Of a stretch of 36,585 nt of DNA, positions 22,871 through 33,270 are shown in pieces; position 1 is the first letter of the stretch, and every line of letters starts with the position of its first letter. The notes below the pieces were generated by a model. It did no database searches and was not told the origin of the DNA. It saw nothing but the letters and a program-made list of their open reading frames with translations. Source of the stretch: JBBQSN01 sp038213835 (lineage in GTDB: Bacteria > Actinomycetota > Actinomycetes > Actinomycetales > CAWJMD01); contig JBBQSN010000005.1 of NCBI GenBank assembly GCA_038213835.1, positions 1 through 36,585 of the forward strand, read 5' to 3'. Made by a program: the position numbers and the translations under genes.

Positions 22871-23545
22871 GTGCCATCACCTCCCCGCGTCATCGTCTAC
22901 GACGTCAACGAGACCCTGAGCGACATGTCAGGCATCGCCGCGCGGTTCCTGGACGTGGGGGCGCCACCCCACCTGGCACCCCTCTGGTTCGCGAGCGTGC
23001 TGCGCGACGGGTTCGCGCTCGCCGCGGCGGGCTCCGCCGAGCGTTTCGCGGTCCTCGCCGAGCACGCCCTGGGCGGCGTCCTCGCGGTGGTCGCGCTCGA
23101 TCGTGCTATGGCCGCCGCGATCGACCACGTGCTCTCCGCGATGTCCACGCTCCCCCTGCACCAGGACGTCGCCGGTGGGGTCCGGCGGCTGAACGCTGCC
23201 GGGATCCGCCAGGTGACGCTGAGCAACGGTGCTGCCGCCGTGGCCGAGTCGCTGCTCGGCCGAGCAGGCATCGCCGCCGAGATCGACATGCTGCTCAGCG
23301 TCGAGGACGCCGACGCGTGGAAGCCGGCGGCGAGCGCCTACCGGTACGCGACGACCGCCACAGGGGTCCCGGTGGACGAGCTGATGCTGGTCGCCGTCCA
23401 CCCCTGGGACGTGCACGGGGCGGCGTGCGCAGGGCTCAGGACGGCGTGGGTGGACCGGGTCGGGGTCGACTACCCTGGCCACTTCGCCCGTGCCGAGGTC
23501 TCGGTCCGTTCCCTGGTCGAGCTCGCCGACGTCCTCGGGGCCTGA
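22871..23545 (+). CDS. HAD-superfamily hydrolase, haloacid dehalogenase type II-like
   Basis: This 224-residue protein has the type II haloacid dehalogenase pattern. Motif I is VYDVNETLSDM, where the nucleophile Asp is followed by N rather than D as in this subfamily; motif II is QVTLSNG (Ser); motif III is AWKPAASAY (Lys); motif IV is MLVAVHPWDVHGAACAGL, where a D-x-x-G segment replaces the usual DxxxD. A helical cap lies between I and II. The GTG at 22871 has AGGAG upstream. The substrate is not indicated by neighbours. Confidence 0.85.
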   Translation: MPSPPRVIVYDVNETLSDMSGIAARFLDVGAPPHLAPLWFASVLRDGFALAAAGSAERFAVLAEHALGGVLAVVALDRAMAAAIDHVLSAMSTLPLHQDVAGGVRRLNAAGIRQVTLSNGAAAVAESLLGRAGIAAEIDMLLSVEDADAWKPAASAYRYATTATGVPVDELMLVAVHPWDVHGAACAGLRTAWVDRVGVDYPGHFARAEVSVRSLVELADVLGA

Positions 23546-23639
23546 CCGCGGGCGCAGACCGGCGCATATGGGTGACGATCGTGCAACGTCTCGCCCTCGC
23601 CGTTGACCGCGGGCCGCAGGTCCGCTTCGGTTGCTGACC

Positions 23640-25202
23640 ATGAACTTCCACGGTGCGGTGCTCGCCAGTTCCAGCACGGAGCCCGAGTCGGGGTGGCTGA
23701 GGAACCTCGAGCAGGGCATGGACGACGTCTTCAAGCCCATCTCGGACGTCGCGAACGCCGTCGTCTTCTTCCCGATCAAGGCCTTCGGCATCGAGATCCC
23801 GTTCGTCGTCATCTGGCTGATCGCGGCTGCGGTCATCATCACCGTCTACCTCAGGGGCATCCAGTTCCGCGGGCTCAGGACCTCCCTCGAGGTGGTCCGC
23901 GGTCGGTACTCCACCCCCGACGACCCGGGTGAGGTGCCGCACTTCCAGGCGCTGACCTCGGCCCTGTCCGGCACGGTCGGGCTCGGCAACATCGCCGGTG
24001 TCGGCGTCGCCGTCACCCTCGGTGGGGCCGGCGCGACGTTCTGGATGATCCTGGCCGGTCTGCTGGGCATGGCCACCAAGTTCGCCGAGTGCACCCTGGG
24101 CGTGAAGTACCGCGAGGTGCACGAGGACGGCACCGTCTCCGGTGGACCGTTCCGGTACCTGCCCGTCGCGTTCGCCCGGCTCGGACGCATCCCGTCGGTG
24201 GCCCTCACCGGGTTGTACGCGGTCGCGATCCTGCTGTTCGGGGTCGCCGGCGGCAACATGTTCCAGGCCAACCAGACCTTCGCGCAGGCCAAGCAGGTCA
24301 CCGGTGGCGACGACGGCTTCCTCGGCAGCGACGGCGCCTCGCTGACGTTCGGCATCGTCCTCGCCAGCCTGGTGGCCCTGGTCATCCTCGGCGGCATGAG
24401 GTCCATCGGCCGCGTCACCAGCCGGCTGGTGCCCGCGATGGCCCTGGTCTACGTCCTTGCCTGCATCGCGGTCATCGGCCTCAACATCACCGCCGTCCCG
24501 GAGGCCTTCGGGGCCATCCTCTCCGGTGCGTTCTCCCCCGAGGGCGTCGGCGGCGGCGTGGTCGGTGTGATGATCATCGGCTTCCAGCGGGCGGCCTTCT
24601 CCAACGAGGCGGGCCTCGGCTCGGCCGCCATCGCGCACTCGGCGGTCAAGACCCGGCGCCCGGTCAGCGAGGGCTTCGTCGCCCTCTTCGAGCCCCTGGT
24701 CGACACCGTGCTGATCTGCACCATGACCGCGCTGGCCATCATCATCGCCAACCCCGCCAGCTACCTCGACGCACGGGCCGAGGTCGCCGAGACGGGCGCC
24801 ACCACCGCCGACGGCGTGGTGCTCACCTCCGACGCCTTCGCCACGGTGCTGCCCTGGTTCCCGTTGGTCCTCGCCGTCGCCGTCGCCCTGTTCGCGTTCT
24901 CCACCCTGATCACCTGGAGCTACTACGGGCTCAAGGCCTGGGCGCACCTGTTCGGTCGCAGCAGGCTCTCGGACACGATTTACAAGGTCATCTTCTGCCT
25001 GTTCACCGTCACCGGCACGGTCCTGACCTTCGGCGAGGTGCTGAGGTTCGCCGACGCGATGCTGTTCGTCTGCGCGTTCGTGAACCTGCTGGGCGTCTAC
25101 TTCCTGCTCCCCGTGATCAGGTCGGAGATGCGCGACTACCTGCGCGACCGTCGGTCGGGAACGCTCAAGGAACTCGGCGAGGAGGTCACGTCCACGTCGT
25201 GA
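23640..25202 (+). CDS. AGCS-family alanine/glycine:cation symporter
   Basis: This 520-residue membrane protein belongs to the alanine-or-glycine:cation symporter family, which imports small amino acids with sodium or protons. Family blocks visible are ALTSALSGTVGLGNIAGVGV, WMILAGLLGMATKFAECTLG, GGPFRYL, GFQRAAFSNEAGLGSAAIAH (the diagnostic FSNEAGLG) and TLITWSYYGLKAWAHLFG. Around ten or more helices are present. The ATG at 23640 is chosen because it begins MNFHGAVLA; a TTG three codons earlier is in frame. The ribosome binding site is weak. It is followed by mycothione reductase 38 bases downstream. Confidence 0.92.
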   Translation: MNFHGAVLASSSTEPESGWLRNLEQGMDDVFKPISDVANAVVFFPIKAFGIEIPFVVIWLIAAAVIITVYLRGIQFRGLRTSLEVVRGRYSTPDDPGEVPHFQALTSALSGTVGLGNIAGVGVAVTLGGAGATFWMILAGLLGMATKFAECTLGVKYREVHEDGTVSGGPFRYLPVAFARLGRIPSVALTGLYAVAILLFGVAGGNMFQANQTFAQAKQVTGGDDGFLGSDGASLTFGIVLASLVALVILGGMRSIGRVTSRLVPAMALVYVLACIAVIGLNITAVPEAFGAILSGAFSPEGVGGGVVGVMIIGFQRAAFSNEAGLGSAAIAHSAVKTRRPVSEGFVALFEPLVDTVLICTMTALAIIIANPASYLDARAEVAETGATTADGVVLTSDAFATVLPWFPLVLAVAVALFAFSTLITWSYYGLKAWAHLFGRSRLSDTIYKVIFCLFTVTGTVLTFGEVLRFADAMLFVCAFVNLLGVYFLLPVIRSEMRDYLRDRRSGTLKELGEEVTSTS

Positions 25203-25220
25203 CCACCGCGACCTGACGAT

Positions 25221-25246
25221 GGGCACCCTACGGTGGGACGGTGCCC
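25221..25246 (+). promoter_or_regulatory. Hairpin covering the mycothione reductase start codon
   Basis: GGGCACC (25221-25227) pairs perfectly with GGTGCCC (25240-25246), which contains the GTG start at 25241. A competing stem CACC/GGTG is possible. The purine-rich stretch GGTGGGA in the loop could be the ribosome binding site. It could be a translational control element, or a terminator for the symporter gene. Confidence 0.45.
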
Positions 25247-26785
25247 CACTTCGATCTCGTCGTCATCGGTTCCGGCTCGGGCAACACCGTGGTCGACGAG
25301 CGGTTCGACGGCTGGTCGGTGGCGGTCGTTGAGCGTCGCACCTTCGGCGGCACCTGCCTGAACCGCGGCTGCATCCCGTCCAAGATGTTGGTCCGCACGG
25401 CCGACCTGGTGCGCAGCGGCCAGCAGTCCGAGCGCTTCGGGCTCGAGGTCGAGGTCGATGCCGTGGACTGGCCCGCCGTGCGGGACCGGGTCTTCGGCCG
25501 GACCGACGCCGACGCCCGCGACGGCCGGAGGTCGCGCCTGGAGCAGGAGAACGTGACGGTCTACGCCGGCGAGGCCCGGTTCACCGGGCCCCGGGCGCTC
25601 CGGGTACGCCTCGCCGACGGGAGCCACGAGCGGCTCACCGCCGACCAGGTCGTCATCGCGGTCGGCAGCCGTCCGTCGGTGCCGCAGATCGACGGCCTGG
25701 ACGACCTGGTCGGTCCGCACGTGCCGCTCCCCGGGGAGCCCGACGACCCCGACCACCCGCACCGGGCCGACTGGTACACCTCGGACGACGTCATGCGGAT
25801 GGCCGAGCTGCCGAGACGGCTGGCGATCCTCGGCGGCGGGTACGTCGGCGTCGAGCTCGCCCACGTGTTCGCCGCACTGGGGAGCAGGGTGACGCAGGTG
25901 GACTCCGGGGACACCCTGCTGAGCGACCACGACGCCGACGTCGCGGCCTCGTTCACCGCGTTCGCCCGCGGGCGGTGGGACGTCCGGACCGGCAGCACGG
26001 TGGAACGGGTGACCCGGACCGGCACCGGCCTCAGGCTGGAGCTGGCCCCCACCGGTGCCGAGGACGCCGGGACCGAGGCCGGCGAGATCGAAGCCGGCGG
26101 GATCGAGGTCGACGCCCTCCTGCTCGCCGTGGGGCGCCGTCCCAACGCCGACCGGCTCGACGTCGGGGCCGCGGGGGTCGAGGTCGATGACCGCGGCGTC
26201 GTCACTGTGGACGAGCACCAGCGCACCAGCGCCGAGGGCGTGTGGGCGCTGGGCGACGTGTCCAGCGCGACGCCGCTGAAGCACTCGGCCAACCAGGACG
26301 CCCGGGTCGTGCAGCACAACCTGCTGCACCCCGACGACCTGGTGACCTCCGACCACCGGTACGTGCCGAGCGCGGTGTTCAGCGAGCCGCAGGTCGCGGC
26401 CGTCGGGCTCACCGAGGAGCAGGCCAGGCGGTCGGGCACCGACCTGGCCGTCGGCACGGCCGACCTCGCGGACACCGCGTTCGGCTGGGCGCTGGAGGAC
26501 GACCGTCGCCGGGACGCGGCGACCGAGAACGGCGGGGCCGCACCGCGGCACCTGGTCAAGCTGCTGGCCGACCGCGGCACGGGCCGTATCGTCGGGGCGC
26601 ACGTCATCGCTCCGGAGGCCTCGGTCCTGATCCAGCCGCTGGTCCTCGCCATCACCCTGGGGCTGCCGGTGCGCGGCCTGGCCCGGTCGCACTACTGGAT
26701 CCACCCGAGCCCGACCGAGGTGGTCGAGGCAGCTCTGCTGGACCTCGAGGACTCGTTGGGGCCGGAGCCCGCCCCGGGCGTCTGA
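25241..26785 (+). CDS. mtr: Mycothione reductase
   Basis: This enzyme reduces oxidised mycothiol (mycothione) with NADPH and keeps the actinobacterial thiol pool reduced. FAD-binding VVIGSGSGNTVVDERF (residues 7-22, with the Mtr-typical SGN), redox pair CLNRGC (Cys 39/44), NAD(P) motif LGGGYVGVELAHVFAALG, VWALGDVSSATPLKHSANQD and the C-terminal HYWIHPSPTEVVEAALLDL are all present. At 514 residues it is longer than usual (about 460) because of inserted loops near residues 165, 280 and 425. The GTG start lies in a hairpin. Together with the FAD reductase at 19981 it gives this region two disulfide reductases. Confidence 0.93.
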   Translation: MPHFDLVVIGSGSGNTVVDERFDGWSVAVVERRTFGGTCLNRGCIPSKMLVRTADLVRSGQQSERFGLEVEVDAVDWPAVRDRVFGRTDADARDGRRSRLEQENVTVYAGEARFTGPRALRVRLADGSHERLTADQVVIAVGSRPSVPQIDGLDDLVGPHVPLPGEPDDPDHPHRADWYTSDDVMRMAELPRRLAILGGGYVGVELAHVFAALGSRVTQVDSGDTLLSDHDADVAASFTAFARGRWDVRTGSTVERVTRTGTGLRLELAPTGAEDAGTEAGEIEAGGIEVDALLLAVGRRPNADRLDVGAAGVEVDDRGVVTVDEHQRTSAEGVWALGDVSSATPLKHSANQDARVVQHNLLHPDDLVTSDHRYVPSAVFSEPQVAAVGLTEEQARRSGTDLAVGTADLADTAFGWALEDDRRRDAATENGGAAPRHLVKLLADRGTGRIVGAHVIAPEASVLIQPLVLAITLGLPVRGLARSHYWIHPSPTEVVEAALLDLEDSLGPEPAPGV

Positions 26786-26904
26786 CCGCTCTGGGCGCGA
26801 TCGCCTCGCAGGCCGCCGGCCCAGGGTCAGGCGGGCGCAGGCCGGGAGCGCCGTCACGCTCTCCCGGTGAGGGCGACAGGTTCGCCCGCGTCGGGCCCTG
26901 GTTG

Positions 26905-27118
26905 ATCGCGCGAAGATCGTGTCGGCGGCGGCGGAATCGACACCGACACCATCGTCCACCAACGCGATGACGAGGTGTCGCTCCCGGAGCGAGACCTCGA
27001 CCGTGGGGGCGGCGCCGTCCCCGGCGTGCTGGGCGGCATTCGCGCCCAGCTGGAGGACCGCCTGGCGCAACCGCTTCCGGTCGCCCGCGACCGTGGTGCC
27101 GGCGGGCACGTCTTTACG
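26905..27118 (-). pseudogene. Histidine kinase ATPase-domain remnant
   Basis: On the minus strand, GDRKRLRQAVLQLGANAAQH (the N box) is followed by VEVSLRERHLVIALVDDGVG (the G1 box, DxGxG) and AADTIFARSTRA (start of the F region). The G2 box and everything else of the kinase are missing, as is the upstream dimerisation/phosphoacceptor region. It ends at the junction with the secreted-protein fragment on the other strand. Confidence 0.75.
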
Positions 27119-27119
27119 G

Positions 27120-27533
27120 ACCTGCCGCGGCTCGCTGGGAGCCGTCACCGTGGACAACCTGCGCGTGCCGTCCGGCGCGACCTGCACCCTGGACGGCACA
27201 CGCGTCAAGGGCACGGTCGAGGTCGAGCGTGGCGCCACCCTGACCGCCACCTCCGTCCGCGTGGTCGGCAACGTCCAGGCGGAGAACCACCGACGCGTCG
27301 TCCTGCGGTCCGCGACCGTCGGCGGAAGCGTCCAGCTCGTCCAGGGCGGCACGGCCGCGCTCAGCTCCAACCGGGTCACCGGCGACATCCAGCTGTTCAC
27401 CAACACGGGTGCCCAGACCGTCTCCGGCAACCGGGTCAACGGCAACCTGCAGTGCAAGGAGAACAGCCCGGCGCCCACGGGCAGCGGGAACGTCGTCGGC
27501 GGCAACAAGGAGGACCAGTGCCGGCGGCTGTGA
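27120..27533 (+). pseudogene. Secreted beta-repeat protein lacking its signal peptide
   Basis: The frame reads TCRGSLGAVTVDNLRVPSGA, TCTLDGTRVKGTVEVERGAT, then VGGSVQLVQGGTAALSSN, VTGDIQLFTNTGAQTVSGN, VNGNLQCKENSPAPTGSGN and ends NKEDQC plus three residues. The repeating pattern of N/G-rich turns and short strands is that of small exported actinobacterial beta-solenoid-like proteins. The signal peptide is absent: the upstream part of the open frame is antisense to the histidine kinase remnant. It is therefore truncated at its 5' end, though the remaining part is intact. Confidence 0.75.
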
Positions 27534-27897
27534 CCGTTCCGGACCTCCCAGGGCCGGCCCCGGGGGCGCGGCCGCGGTGAGGACCACCGGACGCGACCGA
27601 CACGGTGTCACCCGGTCGCGTCCGGCAGCGCGTCCGCGGGCACGGATGATCCGGGGGGACGGTCGCGCTCGCGGTGGTCTCCACCGTGGTCGCCCACGCG
27701 GTCCAGCGTGCCCGTGGCGCGCCACCGCGCGCGTCCTGGCAGCGGGTGCGAGGTCCGCCACGAACGGGTAGAACAGGGCGTGACCTCCGAACCGATCGTC
27801 CGGGCGATGCCGCTGCCCTCCCCTCGCGGACCGGTGAGCGCCGAGCTCGTCCGCACCCTGGCCGGCTCCCCTGACACCGACCGGACGGCCTGACGCC
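27534..27897. other. Gene-poor stretch with a possible N-terminal remnant
   Basis: No complete gene was recognised in these 364 bases. At 27807-27893 a short plus-strand frame reads MPLPSPRGPVSAELVRTLAG and eight further residues before a stop. Such an opening (PxPRGPxS) recalls the N-terminus of iron-containing redox enzyme family proteins of actinomycetes, but the rest is missing. Assignment is weak. Confidence 0.4.
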
Positions 27898-28968
27898 GTG
27901 CGGATCGTGGTGACCGGGGCATCCGGCAACGTCGGGACCGCCCTGCTGCGCCGCCTCGACGAGGAGCGCGACGTCGAGGTGGTGGGCGTGGTGCGGCGGC
28001 CGCCGTCCGGCGAGCAGGCCTCCTACCGGGGCGTCCGCTGGGTCGCTGCCGACCTCAGCGACCGGTCCTGCCTGCCCGCGCTGGCCGACTCGGTCACGGG
28101 GGCGGACGCCGTGGTGCACCTGGCCTGGGGGTTCCAGCCCTCGCACGACCTCGCCTACCTCACCCGTCTCGGTGTCGGCGGCACGGCTCATGTGCTGGAG
28201 ACGGTCCGCGACGCGGGGGTGCCGCACCTCGTGCACGTGTCGTCGGTGGGGGCCTACGCCCCCCGGATCAGCACCGTGCCGATCGACGAGACGTGGCCGA
28301 CCACGGGCATCCCCGGCTCCGGCTACAGCAGCGACAAGGTCGCCGCCGAACGCCTGCTGGACCAGCACGTGGAGCAGGACGTCGCCCCGGTCGTGAGCAG
28401 GCTGCGGCCCGGACTGGTCGGGCAGCGCCGGGCCGCAGCCGAGCTGCTGCGGTACGGGGCGCCCGCGCTCTTGCCCCGGGCCGCCCTCGGGTTGGTCCCG
28501 GTGCTGCCCCTGGACCGAGGACTGGCCGTCCCCGTGGTGCACGCGGACGACGTCGCCGATGCCGTCGTCCGGCTGCTGCGCACGCCGCGGGCGGGTGCCT
28601 TCAACCTGGCTGGAGACGGCGAGGTCACCGGCCAGGACGTCGCCGACGCCCTCGGAGCGCGACTGGTGCACGTCCCCTTCGCCGTCCTGCGTCGCGCGGC
28701 GGACCTGTCCTGGCGGGCACGCCTGCAGCCCCTCGACGCCGGGTGGGTCGCCCTCGGCGAACGGGTCCCGCTGCTCGACTGCGCCCGCGCCCGGGACGTC
28801 CTCGGGTGGCGTCCCACCCGGACCGCCGTCCAGGTGCTGGAGGAGGTCATCACCGGGATGCGCGAAGGGGCCGCCGGGACGAGCCCGCCCCTGCGCGCCC
28901 GCAGCGTGCCGCGCGAGGTCGTTCAGATGCTCCGGCACGGACCGGTGAGCCACCGCCGCGAGCCCTGA
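27898..28968 (+). CDS. NAD-dependent epimerase/dehydratase (extended SDR)
   Basis: This 356-residue protein has the Rossmann motif VTGASGNVGTALLRRL (residues 4-19, GxxGxxG) and ADLSD, then ADAVVHLAWGF and HVSSVGAYAP. The catalytic Tyr-Lys pair appears as GYSSDKVAAERLL (YxxxK). The C-terminal half shows VHADDVADAVVRLL and GAFNLAGDGEVTGQDVADAL. It starts at a GTG. Its substrate, probably a nucleotide sugar or other hydroxy compound, cannot be read from context. Confidence 0.9.
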   Translation: MRIVVTGASGNVGTALLRRLDEERDVEVVGVVRRPPSGEQASYRGVRWVAADLSDRSCLPALADSVTGADAVVHLAWGFQPSHDLAYLTRLGVGGTAHVLETVRDAGVPHLVHVSSVGAYAPRISTVPIDETWPTTGIPGSGYSSDKVAAERLLDQHVEQDVAPVVSRLRPGLVGQRRAAAELLRYGAPALLPRAALGLVPVLPLDRGLAVPVVHADDVADAVVRLLRTPRAGAFNLAGDGEVTGQDVADALGARLVHVPFAVLRRAADLSWRARLQPLDAGWVALGERVPLLDCARARDVLGWRPTRTAVQVLEEVITGMREGAAGTSPPLRARSVPREVVQMLRHGPVSHRREP

Positions 28969-29025
28969 TGGCTGAGGCCGTCCCCCCGCGTGGAGCGGCC
29001 CGGCCCAGCGATCACTCCATCCCGT

Positions 29026-29726
29026 CTAGCGGGCGGTGAACCGGTCCGGGAGCCCGTTGGACTCGATCACCAGGTCGGCCACCTCGGTGAGCCGCAGGTT
29101 GTTGTCGCGCGAGACGCGCACCAGCACGGTGAAGGTCTGGTCAAGGGTCAGCCGGTGGCGCGCCTTGAGGATCCCCTGCGCGACACCGATGCTGTGCCGG
29201 GTCTGCAGCGCCGTCCGCAGCGTGGTGACCTCCTGCGCCACGGCGAGCGCCGCCGCCGCGTGCCGGGCGTACTCGTGGGCCATCTGGACGTCGTCGTCGT
29301 CGAACGCCGCGGTCGCCCCGGCGTACAGGTTCAGGCCGCCGATCGTGTCGCCCGGGGTGGCCAGCCGCACGCTGAGGCTGGAACCGATGCCGAGCCGGTT
29401 CGCCGCCGGCGCCCAGACCGGCCAGCGGGAGTCGGTGGCCATGTCGTCGATCCGGTAGGTGTCCTCGGCCCAGACGGTGTCGATGCAGGGACCCTCCGCC
29501 AGGTCGTACTGGAGCTGGTCCGCCTCGTTCACCACGGTGCCGGTCGCGGCCGGCGTCATCAGCTTCTTGCCGCGCCGGACGGTGACGCCCGCCCAGTCGC
29601 AGGCCAGGATCGTCGTGATCGCGAGGTCGACCACGCTCTGCAGGTGTGGCCCACGTCCGGCTGCGTGGCCAGATCCTGGATCAGCGTGGTGTAGGACGCC
29701 GACGCGACGCTCCAGTCGTCCGACAT
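29026..29726 (-). pseudogene. GAF-ANTAR regulator gene with N-terminal frameshift
   Basis: The long frame encodes a GAF sensor domain (VVDLAITTILACDWAGVTVR; NEADQLQYDLAEGPCID; GIGSSLSVRLATPGDTIGGL) followed by an ANTAR RNA-binding domain (LRTALQTRHSIGVAQGILKA; VSRDNNLRLTEVADLVIE). The natural N-terminus, MSDDWSVASASYTTLIQDLA and TQPDVG, is in another frame from the ATG at 29726; the two join only after a one-base change near 29650. Translation could also begin at the GTG at 29634 and give a 202-residue protein lacking the first GAF helix. ANTAR proteins act as antiterminators. No cognate hairpin target was identified. Confidence 0.7.
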
Positions 29727-29750
29727 GTGCGGTGCCTCTCGGGAGCGGTG

Positions 29751-29771
29751 CCGGGCCCTTCCCGGGCCCGG
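29751..29771 (-). terminator. Terminator after catalase-ankyrin operon
   Basis: CCGGGCCC (29751-29758) and GGGCCCGG (29764-29771) form a perfect 8-bp stem with a five-base loop, 10 bases past the ankyrin stop and 25 bases before the GAF-ANTAR start. It may separate the two transcripts. Confidence 0.65.
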
Positions 29772-29780
29772 TTTCCCACC

Positions 29781-30187
29781 CTACGCCGCGGGGCGCGACC
29801 CGGCCCGGTGCCCCTCCAGCAGCCGCCGCATGGGCTCCAGACCGAAGAACACCGCGATCTCCCGCGGCGTTCGGCCCCCGCCGTCGGGGTCGGCCCCGGC
29901 CGCGAGCAGGGCCCGCACGCTGCGCTCGGAACGGCGGAAGACGGCCGCACCGAGCGCCGTCTGCCCACGGTCGTTCACCCGCTCGCTGTCCGCCCCCCGC
30001 TCCAACAGGGCCTCCACCGTCCCCGGGTGGTCGTGGTACGCCGCCAGGACGAGGAGCGAGTCGCCCTGCGCACTGGTGAGGTTCACCGGCAGTCCGTGGT
30101 CCACCAGGGACGCCAGCTCGTCGGTCACCCCCCCTCGCGCGAGGTCGAGCGCACGCTGGAGGAACGCAAGCTCCTCGTCCGTGAGGT

Positions 30188-30191
<4 letters not shown>
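29781..30191 (-). CDS. Ankyrin-repeat protein coupled to catalase
   Basis: This 136-residue protein has about three ankyrin repeats: GVTDELASLVDHGLPVNLTS, GDSLLVLAAYHDHPGTVEAL followed by LERGADSERVND, and GQTALGAAVFRRSERSVRAL followed by LAAGADPD, then GRTPREIAVFFGLEPMRRLL. A GTG overlaps the catalase stop (GTGA), so the two are translated together. In Pseudomonas a catalase gene (katB) is likewise followed by an ankyrin gene (ankB) needed for full catalase activity. A role in catalase stability or assembly is inference by that analogy. Confidence 0.85.
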
Positions 30192-32470
<2,279 letters not shown>

Positions 32471-32521
32471 CCGGTGACACCCTTCGACGGGGCCACGCCG
32501 TGTGCGGGACCCGGCTCGCTC

Positions 32522-32548
32522 CTACCCCCCAGGTGCCACCGCATGCGC
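32522..32548 (-). promoter_or_regulatory. SigB-type promoter-like element before catalase
   Basis: Read on the minus strand, GCGCATG-N14-GGGTAGG lies here and is followed by AGCGAGCC. GCAT-N15-GGGTAG fits the general SigB-type pattern (GNNT, 14-16 bases, GGGTA). The same element with the same spacing occurs at 34465-34491. Confidence 0.65.
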
Positions 32549-32558
32549 GTCCGGGCCT

Positions 32559-32572
32559 GGCATCTGGATGCC
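32559..32572. promoter_or_regulatory. Palindrome upstream of catalase promoter
   Basis: GGCATC-TG-GATGCC is a perfect inverted repeat starting 11 bases upstream of the -35-like element. It could be an operator. No regulator gene is adjacent to assign it to. Confidence 0.4.
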
Positions 32573-32611
32573 GATCTCCTGGAGCGAGGGCCGGATCGCC
32601 AGGAACGGCCA

Positions 32612-32644
32612 CGGGACCCGGGGGAATCGCTCCCCCGGGTCCCG
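32612..32644 (-). terminator. Strong terminator after DUF3618 operon
   Basis: CGGGACCCGGGGGA (32612-32625) and TCCCCCGGGTCCCG (32631-32644) make a perfect 14-bp stem with a five-base loop, nine bases past the DUF3618 stop. Confidence 0.85.
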
Positions 32645-32652
32645 CGCGTCGC

Positions 32653-33270
32653 TCAGAGGCTGCTGGACCCCTGCGGCTCGTCGTCCGAGGTGACCTCGGA
32701 CTTGACGTCCTGGGCGGAGGACGTGCTCTCGTCCTTGACGGTCTGGGCGGCGCCCTGGGCGGTCTCCTTGACCGACTGGGCGGCGTCCGCCGCAGGCTCG
32801 CGCAGCTGCTCGGCCACGTCCTTGGCCGCCTCGGTCGCCTTGTGGGCCAGGGGGGCCGCGGCGTCCTTGGCGCTGGTCGCGAGCTCGCGCTCCTTCGTGC
32901 TGGCAGGAACGAGGGAGGCGATCAGGGCACCCACGCCGAAGGCCACCAGGCCCGCCGCGACCGGGTTGCCCCGGGCCTGGGAGACCGCCTGCCCAGGTAC
33001 CGACGTGACCGTGTCGCCGACGCTGCTGGCGACGCCGCCGGCGGACGACCCGACGGACGAGGCCTTGCCGCTCACGGCGCGCCCGGCGTCCGAGCCCGTC
33101 CCCATCACGGCGTCGCGGGCACGGCCGACGGCTCCCTGCACCTTCTCGGTCTGGCGACGCGCCATCGTGGAGGGCTTGGCCTCGTGCGTCAGCGCGTTCA
33201 CGTCGTTGCTGAGGTTCGCGCGTGTGCGCTCGATCTCGGCGCGGATCTCGTCGGGGTCGTTGCTGCTCAT
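32653..33270 (-). CDS. DUF3618-domain protein
   Basis: This 205-residue protein begins with the DUF3618 domain (DPDEIRAEIERTRANLSNDV, then NALTHEAKPSTMARRQTEKV). The middle is Ser/Gly-rich, followed by one hydrophobic helix (NPVAAGLVAFGVGALIASLV, about residues 105-124) and a long, Ala/Lys/Glu-rich coil (TKERELATSAKDAAAPLAHK and onward). The pattern suggests a membrane-anchored coiled-coil protein with both ends on the cytoplasmic side. Its ATG overlaps the holin-like gene stop (ATGA). The function of DUF3618 is unknown. Confidence 0.88.
   Translation of the reverse strand: MSSNDPDEIRAEIERTRANLSNDVNALTHEAKPSTMARRQTEKVQGAVGRARDAVMGTGSDAGRAVSGKASSVGSSAGGVASSVGDTVTSVPGQAVSQARGNPVAAGLVAFGVGALIASLVPASTKERELATSAKDAAAPLAHKATEAAKDVAEQLREPAADAAQSVKETAQGAAQTVKDESTSSAQDVKSEVTSDDEPQGSSSL

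Noticed and set aside
26919..27122. N-terminal extension of the secreted beta-repeat protein
   Set aside because: This part is antisense to the histidine kinase remnant and lacks a signal peptide.
25136..27508. Minus-strand open frame of 790 codons opposite mycothione reductase
   Set aside because: It is an antisense shadow of a strongly recognised gene in GC-rich DNA; only its region 26905-27118 has real protein character (histidine kinase remnant).
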